In this document: positions 1-7,805 of the stretch, piece after piece
Layout: each line of letters begins with the position of its first letter
How positions within the stretch are numbered: the first letter of the stretch is position 1
NCBI GenBank assembly: GCA_030605085.1
Contig: JAUWBH010000096.1
Coordinates: 1-22,768 of the forward strand
DNA length: 22,768 nucleotides
Reading direction: 5' to 3'
From: Promethearchaeota archaeon
GTDB lineage: Archaea; Asgardarchaeota; Lokiarchaeia; Sigynarchaeales; SOKP01
Translations under genes and position numbers: made by a program
Notes under the pieces: generated by a model
Database searches by the model: none
The model's input: the letters and a program-made list of their open reading frames with translations, nothing else
What the model was told of the DNA's origin: nothing

Positions 1-1
1 C

Positions 2-2650
2 AAACCTGGAGCTGGAGCTTGGTCTTCAGAATATACAGATGCTATAGTAATATTCTCAATATTAATATTAAATGCCATTTTAGGTTTTTATCAAGAGTAT
101 TCTGCAGAAAAGTCTCTTGAAAGCTTGCAAAAATTAGCCCCCCATTTTGCTAAAGTTAGACGGGACGAGAGAGTTCTTGAAATCGATGTTGGAGGTGTTG
201 TTCCTGGAGATATCGTATTAATTGAGGAAGGAGGTAAATTTCCAGCAGATATACGGCTGTTTAAAGAATTTTCTTTATATGTTGATGAGGCAATCTTAAC
301 TGGAGAATCCCTACCTGTTAAAAAACGGTTAGATCCCGTAGATATAGAGCTAATATTAGCGGATAGAACCAATCTTGGTTATATGAATACTATTATTACT
401 AGAGGACATGGAGAAGGGGTCGTGATAGCAACAGGTATGTCAACAGAAGTTGGCAAAATAGCAGGAAGTTTACAAGAAGAAGTTGAAGAACCTAGTCCAT
501 TTCAGGTAGAAGTAAATAGATTTGGAAAATTACTAGGGATTTTAGTAATTACAATTTGTATGGCTATTTTTATTACTGAATTAGTGCTTATTTCAGTTTA
601 CGAAGGTCTTACATTTACTGATTCACAAATAGATCGAATTGTAGAAGTATTTAAATTATCAATAAGTTTTGCAGTGTCTGCAGTTCCAGAGGGACTTGTT
701 GTTGTAATTACTGTAGTTATGAGCATAGGTATGAAGAGAATGGCAGACCATAATGCTCTCGTAAGAAAGTTAACTGCTGTTGAAACCTTAGGACGAGTAA
801 ATATAATTTGCTCTGATAAAACAGGTACGCTAACAAAAAACGAAATGACAGTCGTGAAAGTATTCCTTGGTGGAAAAGAATACAATGTAGAAGGAGTGGG
901 ATATGCAATAGAAGGCAAGATCATGGAAGATGGAAAACCCATTTCAGTAACTCCAGATATGAAGCGATTTTTAGAAGTAGCCATGTTTTGTAATAATTCA
1001 AATGTTCACCTCATGAATGATGGAACTAGAAATACTGATGTCGTTGGTGATCCCACAGAAATTTGTCTTAAAGTACTCGCAATGAAAATGGAACTTGATA
1101 TTAAGGCTGAAAAAATCAATGAAATACCATTTAGCTCAGATAGAAAAATAATGTCCGTAGCAGTTAGAATGGATAATAAATTATATTCCTTGATTAAGGG
1201 CGCTCCAGATGTATTGCTAAAAAACGCTAGTAAAGGTATAATTAATGGACAAGAAAAACTAATCAAAGATGTTAAAGATATTATCTTGAATGAAAATGAA
1301 AAATACGCAAAAAATGCTTTAAGAGTTTTAGGACTAGCTTACAAACCCTTGGAAGAGGATTTTAAAGAAGAAGACATGGAAAAAGATTATATATATTTAG
1401 GCTTAGTCGGAATTATAGATCCACCTAGAGATGAGGTTAAGGGTGCCATAAATAGAGCACGCAGTGCTGGAATAAGAACGATCATGATTACAGGTGATCA
1501 TAAAATTACGGCTATAGCAATTGCTCAACAAATTGGATTAACTGAATCAAGCGAAGCTATTACGGGTGTAGAATTAGCAGGGATGGGGGATGATGAACTT
1601 AGAGAAAAAGTAAAAACTATTGATATTTACGCAAGAGTTACTTCAGAACACAAATTAAGAATTTTAAAAAGATTAAAGGAATTAGGTAATATTGTTGCCA
1701 TGACTGGAGATGGCGTAAACGACGCTCCCGCTGTAAAAGCCGCCCATGTTGGTATTGCTATGGGAATTACCGGCACAGAAGTCACTCAAGAAGCATCAAA
1801 AATGATTTTGATTGACGATAATTACTCAACCATCGTAAATGCGGTAGAAGAAGGAAGAGGAACCTTTGAAACTACAAAAGGATTCTTTCGATACATGTTA
1901 AGTACGAATTTTGATGGAATTTGTATGTTACTCGTAGCATATATAGTCATAACAATATTCCCAGAAACATTTTTGGCCCTTCCAATTACGCCGATACAAA
2001 TTCTCTGGTTAAATATTGCCACAGATGGTATCCCTGCAATGGTATTAGGATTAACACCCACGGATCCCGATGTAATGAAAGAGAAACCACGTGAAGGATT
2101 TACATTGGTAAAAGAGATTAAAGGTCCCGTTCTCTTCATTGGACTCTATACCGCCTTTACTGATATTGCGCTTTATTTGTTGTTATGGTCGGTTTTGATT
2201 CCTGCTTGGGCTGGAACTGGAATAGATCCATATTTAACAATGGATTACTCAACAGCCGGTTCTGAAGCGAACCTGTACGCAATCTCGTTAACGCAGACCA
2301 TAATATTTACAAATCTGGTTATTTGTGAAATAATATTTGTATACGCCTGTACTTCTAATATAAAACCGTTTTATGAGTTTCCAAATAAACATTTATTCTG
2401 GGCTACAGGGCTCTCTCTTGGATTACAATTATTAATTATATTTACCTCATTCGGTTTGTTGTTTCGTGTTGTACCTTTACTTCGATGGGAATATTGGCTG
2501 GCACTTTTTCTTGGAGCTTTTAGTGTGTTTGTAATAGATGAATTAAGAAAATATAGATTAAGAATAAGAAAGCGAAAAAAAACTAACCACATGTTTGATG
2601 AGATTAGAAAGTATTTTATGCGTAGAAAAAAGCGTAAAGGACTACTCTGA
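2..2650 (+). CDS. P-type cation-transporting ATPase, Ca2+-ATPase-like (5' partial)
   Basis: ATP-driven membrane cation pump of the P2 (SERCA/PMCA-like) class. The frame is open to the left edge, so the N-terminus and TM1 lie outside the window; 882 codons are visible. Seen in order: a TM2-like hydrophobic stretch ending in NAILGFYQEYSAEKS, the actuator TGES motif, a TM4 AVPEGL motif, the phosphorylation motif DKTGTLTKNEMT (the Asp is encoded at 815-817), the nucleotide-domain KGAPD, the hinge TGDGVNDAP, TM5-TM6 with NIATDGIPAMVLG, TM7-TM10, and a very basic C-terminal tail. AVPEGL and the TM6 N-x-x-T-D motif fit Ca2+ transport by family knowledge. The TM5 position equivalent to SERCA Glu771 appears to be Gly, as expected for a pump with one Ca2+ site; that alignment was made by eye. 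The TTG at 125 is internal, not the start. Na+ or Mn2+ specificity cannot be excluded. Confidence 0.93.
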   Translation, partial: KPGAGAWSSEYTDAIVIFSILILNAILGFYQEYSAEKSLESLQKLAPHFAKVRRDERVLEIDVGGVVPGDIVLIEEGGKFPADIRLFKEFSLYVDEAILTGESLPVKKRLDPVDIELILADRTNLGYMNTIITRGHGEGVVIATGMSTEVGKIAGSLQEEVEEPSPFQVEVNRFGKLLGILVITICMAIFITELVLISVYEGLTFTDSQIDRIVEVFKLSISFAVSAVPEGLVVVITVVMSIGMKRMADHNALVRKLTAVETLGRVNIICSDKTGTLTKNEMTVVKVFLGGKEYNVEGVGYAIEGKIMEDGKPISVTPDMKRFLEVAMFCNNSNVHLMNDGTRNTDVVGDPTEICLKVLAMKMELDIKAEKINEIPFSSDRKIMSVAVRMDNKLYSLIKGAPDVLLKNASKGIINGQEKLIKDVKDIILNENEKYAKNALRVLGLAYKPLEEDFKEEDMEKDYIYLGLVGIIDPPRDEVKGAINRARSAGIRTIMITGDHKITAIAIAQQIGLTESSEAITGVELAGMGDDELREKVKTIDIYARVTSEHKLRILKRLKELGNIVAMTGDGVNDAPAVKAAHVGIAMGITGTEVTQEASKMILIDDNYSTIVNAVEEGRGTFETTKGFFRYMLSTNFDGICMLLVAYIVITIFPETFLALPITPIQILWLNIATDGIPAMVLGLTPTDPDVMKEKPREGFTLVKEIKGPVLFIGLYTAFTDIALYLLLWSVLIPAWAGTGIDPYLTMDYSTAGSEANLYAISLTQTIIFTNLVICEIIFVYACTSNIKPFYEFPNKHLFWATGLSLGLQLLIIFTSFGLLFRVVPLLRWEYWLALFLGAFSVFVIDELRKYRLRIRKRKKTNHMFDEIRKYFMRRKKRKGLL

Positions 2651-3093
2651 TAATTTTAAATAAAAATTTATATTCTTTCTTTTTTATTTGTATAAACTAT
2701 TATCATTATAGATTATCTAAAATTCTTTTAGATTAATCAATTTCTAAATCCAATGTATTTAAGGATAAAAACATTCTTGAACTATTCTAAATCAGTATTT
2801 AATACTTTCACTATTTCTTCAATATTCGTTGAATGCGCATTAAGTTGATCCATTTTATCTCAAGACTTACCTTTTATATTATTTTATTTTTATCCTTATT
2901 TTTACGACTAATTTTTATTAAAATGAATCTTGGATTATTTAAATTTGGAAATTAACGATAATTGATGATAATTTAACTTAAGTTTTTTAGCAAAAATGAC
3001 CTCACTAAGTTAAATAATAATTTTTAAATACATATTTTAGGTAAAATTAAAATGAGTATAGATATATCCAATGGTATTAAAGAAGGTAATATA
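2651..3093. other. AT-rich intergenic region after the P-type ATPase
   Basis: About 440 bp of AT-rich sequence. T-rich runs just after the ATPase stop (about 2669-2690) could end transcription. No tRNA or convincing long ORF is visible. On the minus strand there is a 23-codon ORF (2853 down to 2782) with a TATA-like element about 24 bp ahead of its ATG, followed in another frame by a further short open stretch ending at 2733. Just ahead of the next gene an AGAAGG element (3081-3086) lies 7 nt before the ATG at 3094. Confidence 0.5.
2782..2853 (-). other. possible 23-aa mini-ORF or gene remnant
   Basis: The minus-strand ORF begins MDQLNAHSTNIEEIVKVLN and stops at TAG (2784-2782). A TATA-like AATATAAAAGG element centred near 2877 sits about 24 bp upstream of the ATG, the distance expected for a leaderless archaeal transcript. 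Beyond the stop a second short open frame (ATG at 2774, ending at 2733) continues in a different frame, so this may be a frameshifted remnant of a protein of about 40 residues. No family is recognised. Confidence 0.2.
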
Positions 3094-4064
3094 ATGATAA
3101 AAGTTATAACGTGCAATACAACAAGCATAACATTATTAACAGAAAAAAAATTTGCTGGAAAAGTACTCCAACCTGATATAAAAGCAAATAGGGCTCTTGC
3201 TGAACATGGCTTAGCAATGAGTATTAGAATAAAAATGAACGATACCAGTCATCATATTCTATTAGATACAGGAGGATTGAATGGAACATTCATGAAAAAT
3301 TGTGAAAATTTAAAAGTGAATTTGGACGATGTAGAGAAGGTAGTACTAAGTCATGGTCATTTTGATCATTTCGGTGGATTGATGGATCTGATTCCTAAAT
3401 TAAAAGATGGCGCCAGTATATATTTAAATCCAGTCTGTTTTGTACAAAACCAAGTTGTATTTACAGCGGAAGGGATTGAAATTCCCGCAGAAGAGTTAGG
3501 ACCTAATTTACGAAAATTGGAAAAAGAAGGCAAGGTATTAAGAACTGCCAAGTTTCCTACCCTAAATAAAGATCAAATTTATGATCTTGCAAATCAACAT
3601 AATATTAAGATCATTGAAACTAATAAACCAGAGAAATTATATAATGGTGTTATACCAGTGGAGAAATTGAGCTTTTTGATGAAGATGAGGCTACAAAGGG
3701 AATTTATTTAGTAAAAAGTAGAAAGGAGCTTGAAAAACATACCTTTAGGGATGAGACTTCATTATATATTAATGTAAAAGATAAAGGTTTAGTTGTTCTT
3801 ACTGGATGTGCCCATACAGGTCTTATTAACACTATAAAATACGGACAAAAATTAACAGGGATTGAAAAAATATATGCAATAATAGGTGGATTGCATAAGG
3901 AATATGAAAGTGATGAAAATATCAAAAGTTCTGTAGAATTTATAGAAAACTTAAATCCAGAGGTAACATGTGGAATGCACTGTACAGGATTTCGTTTTAA
4001 TACCGTAATGATGCGCCATCCTTCTCATACTTTAGGAATTGTTGGAACCGAATTTCATTTATAA
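3094..4064 (+). pseudogene. MBL-fold hydrolase, dihydropterin-aminobenzene-phosphate synthase-like, frameshifted
   Basis: Metallo-beta-lactamase-fold protein resembling the archaeal family annotated as 7,8-dihydropterin-6-methyl-4-(beta-D-ribofuranosyl)-aminobenzene-5'-phosphate synthase (MJ0301-like). Part 1 (to about 3659) has LLDTGG and the metal motif SHGHFDHFGGL. Part 2, in another frame from about 3660 to 4064, has GEIELFDEDEATKG, LTGCAHTGLINTI, IGGLH and MHCTGF, all typical of the family's second half. The two halves join without a gap if one G is missing in the run at 3660-3662 (CCAGTGGAGAA instead of CCAGTGGGAGAA), giving P-V-G-E-I-E. The frame continues unused to a stop at 3711. ATG 3094 is preferred because of AGAAGG 7 nt upstream and the family-like N-terminus MIKVITCNTTS; ATG 3052 is possible. 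A homopolymer-length sequencing error is as likely as true gene decay, so the gene may be intact in the cell. Confidence 0.82.
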
Positions 4065-4207
4065 TTTATTTTTTTATTAATTTTTATATTTATACCTTAA
4101 AATCTAATTGTATCCTTTATTTTCATTAATTTTATATTTTTTTTACAATTAGTCTTATTAAATATTTAGTAATTATATTAAACAGTTCTAAAAAAGGAAT
4201 ATTGCCA

Positions 4208-4932
4208 ATGAATATTGCAGAAATTTTAACAAAAAAAATCGATTCTAATCAACTTGTTCTTACTGAATTTGAATCGAAAGAATTGTTAAGGGAAATAGGA
4301 ATCCCGGTACCTGGGCAAAGCTTAACATCTACCAAAGAAGAGACCGTTTCGGCAGCAGAAAAGATTGGTTTTCCCGTGGTTTTAAAGCTTATGGCAGAGG
4401 ACATTGTACATAAATCTGATACTGGAGCCGTCAAATTGAATATAAAAAGTAAAGGGGATGTAGAGCAAGCGTACGACGAATTAATGAAAATTCCATCTCA
4501 AACTGAGAAAAAAATCTCGGTCCAAAAAATGGCGGACGAACCAATAACGGAATTAATAATCGGTATGACGACCGATGCTCAATGGGGCTCAAAACTTACT
4601 TTAGCCCCGAGGAATTCGGTCCTGCCTTAATGTTTGGGATTGGAGGTATTTTAGTTGAATTATTAGAAGATATTAGCTTTAGAATTGCTCCTATTACAGA
4701 ATACGATGCTCGGGAGATGATTCACGAAATCAAGGGATTCCCGATTTTAGACGGATATCGAGGTAAACCAAAAGCAGATATCGACGCAATCGTAGAAACA
4801 TTGCTAAAAGTCTCGGACCTCGTCGTAAAACACGAAGAGATTCACGAAATGGACTTAAATCCCGTATTTATTTACGACAAGGGAATTATGTGCGTTGATG
4901 CTAGAATAATATTAAAAAAAAAAAGAAAATAA
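4208..4932 (+). pseudogene. ADP-forming acyl-CoA synthetase beta subunit (ATP-grasp), interrupted
   Basis: Beta subunit of ADP-forming acetate/acyl-CoA ligase, which makes ATP from acyl-CoA, ADP and phosphate in fermenting archaea. The ATP-grasp N-terminal half (4208 to about 4582) shows ESKELLREIGIPVP, GFPVVLKLMAEDIVHKSD and the GMTTDAQ region. The C-terminal half (about 4615-4932, another frame) shows FGPALMFGIGGILVE, DISFRIAPIT, GFPILDGYRGKP, DLNPVF and VDARI. In the family, Q is followed directly by FGPxxMFG; here 32 extra nucleotides (4583-4614) separate them, shift the frame and lead to a stop near 4630. Removing exactly those bases restores one continuous protein of about 230 residues, the usual beta-subunit length. 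ATG 4208, with AAAGGAAT upstream, is a better start than TTG 4202. No alpha subunit lies next to it. It is either decayed or carries an assembly artefact. Confidence 0.83.
4583..4614 (+). repeat. 32-nt insertion with perfect hairpin inside the ACS beta-subunit gene
   Basis: The extra 32 nt carry a perfect inverted repeat, GGGGCT (4584-4589) and AGCCCC (4603-4608), around a 13-nt A/T-rich loop. GCTCAA at 4577-4582 recurs at 4587-4592. The boundaries are inferred from the conserved family motif (AQ followed by FGP), so they are exact only if that motif is unaltered. It might be a tiny mobile or slippage insertion, or an assembly artefact. Confidence 0.5.
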
Positions 4933-5136
4933 CGAATAAAATCCATTCTTTTTCTATATTTTAATTAAATACAACTCTTTTTTAAATGTGTTAATAAAAG
5001 CTTTTAGAAAACTAATATAAATCGGCTATTTTCTATTTAAAATCATTTAAATATTCGTAGTTTTATTTAAAAATTATAAGAATATATTCTATGAAAAGTC
5101 TCTATTTTTAAATTAAATAAATAAGGCCTTAATACC

Positions 5137-5562
5137 ATGGCTGATAAAATCAAAACTGAAATTATAACGATTAATAATACAAAAACAGCAAAAAAAGAAA
5201 TCAAAAGATTGATTGCTGAATCAAAATTAGTATTAAAACAGAACAGCAATTTTGATCGTGCTTTAGAAAATTATGAAAAAGCAGAAAAAATTGCAATTGA
5301 ATGGGATTTAATAAAAAAATCCGAAAATCTCGAAGATAAAATTTTTAGTGTTTTCGTACAAGGATTAAAAGCAAATATGGATACTCTTGAAAAAGGAGCA
5401 ATAAAGTATGCAAAAGAAGAAGACCATAATGTAACATCTCAATTATATATACTCGCCGCTAGTGTCGCTTCAGAAATCTTTCTCTTGGGCGTTGATGGCG
5501 CAATAAAAGATGTCAAAAAATTTCTGCAAAAAGCAAAAGAATATGAAAAACTAATTTCTTAA
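5137..5562 (+). CDS. small helical (TPR-like) protein of unknown function
   Basis: A 141-residue protein, predicted entirely alpha-helical by eye. Residues about 20-62 (AKKEIKRLIAESKLVL, then FDRALENYEKAEKIAIEWDL) resemble one TPR-like or MIT-like helical hairpin; the rest is a run of amphipathic helices with a hydrophobic segment around YILAASVASEIFLLGVDG. No signal peptide or clear transmembrane span is seen. ATG 5137 is the first start and follows an AT-rich, TATA-containing leader. It stands alone, converging on radA. Small helical-repeat proteins are common in Asgard genomes, where they often mediate protein contacts, but no function can be assigned here. Confidence 0.75.
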   Translation: MADKIKTEIITINNTKTAKKEIKRLIAESKLVLKQNSNFDRALENYEKAEKIAIEWDLIKKSENLEDKIFSVFVQGLKANMDTLEKGAIKYAKEEDHNVTSQLYILAASVASEIFLLGVDGAIKDVKKFLQKAKEYEKLIS

Positions 5563-5583
5563 AAAAATTTAAAATAAACAAGA

Positions 5584-5607
5584 TCTCCGCACAAAAATTA
5601 ACGGAGA
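5584..5607. terminator. hairpin between convergent genes
   Basis: TCTCCG (5584-5589) and CGGAGA (5602-5607) form a 6-bp perfect stem with a 12-nt A-rich loop, between the 3' ends of the helical protein gene and radA. Its position suggests a terminator or processing site. No long T-run follows directly, so support is modest. Confidence 0.3.
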
Positions 5608-5707
5608 ATAGATTTTATTGATTAAAATATGTGAGATTTATGTAATGGTGTATATATTAAACATTTACCTAAATTTCGTTATCTGTACTTCTTATAATTT
5701 AAATTGA

Positions 5708-7039
5708 TTAATCAACTATGCCATTTTCAGTAATGGAAAACACCGCGTCTCCTTCTGGTAAGTGAGGGGCGTCAACAACCTTAGCAACTCGTTGTTCCCC
5801 TTTTCCCTTTCTCAAATAAACCCTAATCGTCGAGCCATGCGCAATTATATTACCTCCAGTAGCAGTTAGAGGATTTCCGTAAAATACATCTGGTTTAGCG
5901 GAGACTTGGTTCGTCACGATGATCGCAAGTTCAGAATATATGTCTACCAAGCGCAAAAGATCGTGTAAATGAGTGTTAATTGTCTGTTGTCTGGAAGAAA
6001 GCATTCCTCTGCCTACATATTCACTTCTAAAATGACCTATTATTGAATCAACAATAATTAATTTAATGTTCTTTTCTTTAATTAGATTTGAAGCTTCTTT
6101 TATTAATAGAATTTGATGATCAGAGTTGTAGGCCCTGCCAAATACGATATTCTTAAGAACTTTTTTGTGGTCTAAGTTTAGGTGTTCGGCCATTTGAATG
6201 ATTCTTTCTGGTCTGAATGTTCCTTCTGTATCGATATATAGCGCACATGCCTCAAGACCGCCTTTATCTCTCGGAAGTTGAACATTAACGCAGAGCTGAT
6301 GCGCTATTTGAGTTTTTCCGGTCCTAAATTCTCCAAAGAATTCAATTAAACTATCTGTCTCGATACCTCCTCCCAAAAGATCGTCTAATTCTTTACTACC
6401 TGTCGTAATCTTCGCAATATTCTTCCTATGCTCCCACACATCGCTTGCGGATTTGAAACCGATCCCTAACTTATCCATGGATATTTTGATTAATTTTGCA
6501 GTCGTTTTCTCTCCGATCCCAGTATCTTCTCTAATGATCTTGGGCGGTGTAAACGCGATGGCTTCAAGGCTTGAAAATCCTGCTTCTACAAGTTTTTTAA
6601 GAGTTGCCTCACCAACGCCCGGCAAATTTGCAACATTTTTTACACTATCATCCTTTATAGCCTCCTTAGACTCCTCTGTCTCCTCTTCATCTACATCTTC
6701 CTCTTCTAGTTCTTCCAATGCTTCCTCTTCTAGTTCTTCCAATGCTTCCTCTACTTCCTGTTCAAGTACTTCAGCTTCTTTTTCTAACTCATCGAAGGCT
6801 TCTATTAATTCTTCTTCATCGTCGTAATTTTCGTTAGAATCTATTTCTTCTTCGTTAACATCTATTTTTTCATCTTCAGGGGCTACATTTTCTGCTTCAG
6901 AGTCTCCATCTTTAGCGTACTTAACATGTTCCTTGTAAATCTTTCCTTTCTGATGGTTCCTTTCACATTGAGTACAATAATAGGGTTCTCCTGGTGTAAA
7001 TCCATTTCCTTTAATATCTGCTGCTTTAGCCATTTTCAT
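5708..7039 (-). CDS. radA: DNA repair and recombination protein RadA, with N-terminal Cys/His and acidic extension
   Basis: Archaeal RecA/Rad51-family recombinase that forms filaments on single-stranded DNA and catalyses strand exchange. The C-terminal 310 residues are canonical: helix-hairpin-helix [17 protein letters not shown], a second hairpin [12 protein letters not shown], Walker A GEFRTGKT (about residue 236), [12 protein letters not shown], Walker B LIIVDSI, and the loop regions [11 protein letters not shown] and TNQVSAKPD. Archaeal RadA is usually about 320-350 residues; this one has about 443. The extra N-terminus holds a CTQCERNH...H cluster (possible zinc site, residues about 22-38) and then about 90 strongly acidic residues with repeated EALEELEE units. 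ATG 7039 or 7033 is more likely than the GTG at 7042; a TATA-like box about 23 bp upstream suggests a leaderless message. It lies downstream of the Roadblock gene on the same strand but has its own promoter. Confidence 0.96.
   Translation of the reverse strand: MKMAKAADIKGNGFTPGEPYYCTQCERNHQKGKIYKEHVKYAKDGDSEAENVAPEDEKIDVNEEEIDSNENYDDEEELIEAFDELEKEAEVLEQEVEEALEELEEEALEELEEEDVDEEETEESKEAIKDDSVKNVANLPGVGEATLKKLVEAGFSSLEAIAFTPPKIIREDTGIGEKTTAKLIKISMDKLGIGFKSASDVWEHRKNIAKITTGSKELDDLLGGGIETDSLIEFFGEFRTGKTQIAHQLCVNVQLPRDKGGLEACALYIDTEGTFRPERIIQMAEHLNLDHKKVLKNIVFGRAYNSDHQILLIKEASNLIKEKNIKLIIVDSIIGHFRSEYVGRGMLSSRQQTINTHLHDLLRLVDIYSELAIIVTNQVSAKPDVFYGNPLTATGGNIIAHGSTIRVYLRKGKGEQRVAKVVDAPHLPEGDAVFSITENGIVD
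6701..6748 (-). repeat. perfect 24-bp tandem duplication in radA acidic linker
   Basis: Two perfect back-to-back copies of a 24-bp unit (6701-6724 and 6725-6748) encode repeated EALEELEE in the acidic linker. The unit keeps frame (8 codons). Its perfect identity points to recent duplication by slippage. Confidence 0.85.
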
Positions 7040-7056
7040 CACAATTTTTTGTGGAA

Positions 7057-7065
7057 TTTTTATAT
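7057..7065 (-). promoter_or_regulatory. TATA-like box for radA
   Basis: ATATAAAAA on the minus strand, centred about 23 bp upstream of ATG 7039. This is the archaeal TATA-to-start distance expected for a leaderless transcript. The BRE upstream is not clearly recognisable. Confidence 0.45.
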
Positions 7066-7254
7066 GTATTTGTAATTAAGATATAATTGAACATCCACAT
7101 TTTTTAAATGTTAAAGGGTAAAGATTTTTCAATTTTCAAATTTTTTAAAATCTTAAAAAAAAAAATGTTTCGACTTTAAATTGGTAAAAATAAAAAAAAA
7201 GCTTTAATCTCGAAAAATTAATAAAAGTGCTTTAAACTAGTAAAAAATGTTGAT

Positions 7255-7632
7255 TCAACCAGTTATATCCTTAATTTGATCACAGACTTTCCGCATTTCT
7301 ATAAAAGCCGTGTCCATTCGAGCTTCTGCTGCGAGACATGCTGCTACAATTAGCTCTTTTCCTCCGCTCATGATGAGAAATGTACCTTCATCACCTTGTA
7401 ATATTGCAATATCAAGTATCCCGCTTTTAAGCTCTAATAATACCCTTTCAGCAATGCTCAGAATCGTCGCAGTCATTGCTGCGAGTTTAAGCTCAGAGTG
7501 GGGATCGTTGATTCCATCCTCTAGAAGTGCTTGAATAATCAATCCTTCTTGTGAAACTATGGCCCCAGATCTAAACCCATCTATATTTTCTTTGAGGGTT
7601 TGTAAAAGAAAGAGAAGTTGTTCGTCGGACAT
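7255..7632 (-). CDS. Roadblock/LC7 domain protein
   Basis: A 125-residue single-domain Roadblock/LC7 (MglB-like) protein. Such dimeric alpha-beta proteins bind small Ras-like GTPases or act as scaffolds; they are unusually numerous in Asgard archaea. Fold cues in order: an N-terminal helix (EQLLFLLQTLKENI), the strand turn SGAIVSQEGLIIQALLEDG, a long helix KLAAMTATILSIAERVLLEL, the strand pair LDIAILQGDEGTFLIMSGG, then the strand and helix LIVAACLAAEARMDTAFIEM. The length matches the family. ATG 7632 is the only sensible start. It is encoded upstream of radA on the same strand with about 210 bp between, and diverges from pgi. No small GTPase gene is next to it, so its partner is unknown. Confidence 0.85.
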   Translation of the reverse strand: MSDEQLLFLLQTLKENIDGFRSGAIVSQEGLIIQALLEDGINDPHSELKLAAMTATILSIAERVLLELKSGILDIAILQGDEGTFLIMSGGKELIVAACLAAEARMDTAFIEMRKVCDQIKDITG

Positions 7633-7768
7633 TTGCAGATTTGAATATTTTTTTTTTTACCTTAATTAATTTAATAAAAATTCTCAAATTTAAAATCTAG
7701 TAAAAGTATAACACATAAATTGATAAATTTAATAAAAAGATAGTAAAATTATAATATAATTCATAATC

Positions 7769-7777
7769 TTATAAAAT
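7769..7777 (+). promoter_or_regulatory. TATA-like box for pgi
   Basis: TTATAAAAT lies about 33 bp upstream of the TTG at 7806. Transcription would start close to 7798, so the message would have almost no leader. It sits in the 173-bp divergent gap shared with the Roadblock gene. Confidence 0.4.
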
Positions 7778-7805
7778 AAAAATTGTTAAAAATGGTGTTA
7801 TCTAA

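Noticed and set aside
125..2650. P-type ATPase gene starting at TTG 125
   Set aside because: The same frame is open to base 2 and encodes the conserved TM2 region, so 125 is an internal codon of a gene that begins outside the window.
6453..6827. Plus-strand serine-rich ORF opposite radA
   Set aside because: It is the reverse of the Glu-rich tract; GAA/GAG codons read as serine codons on the other strand. RadA has clear family motifs.
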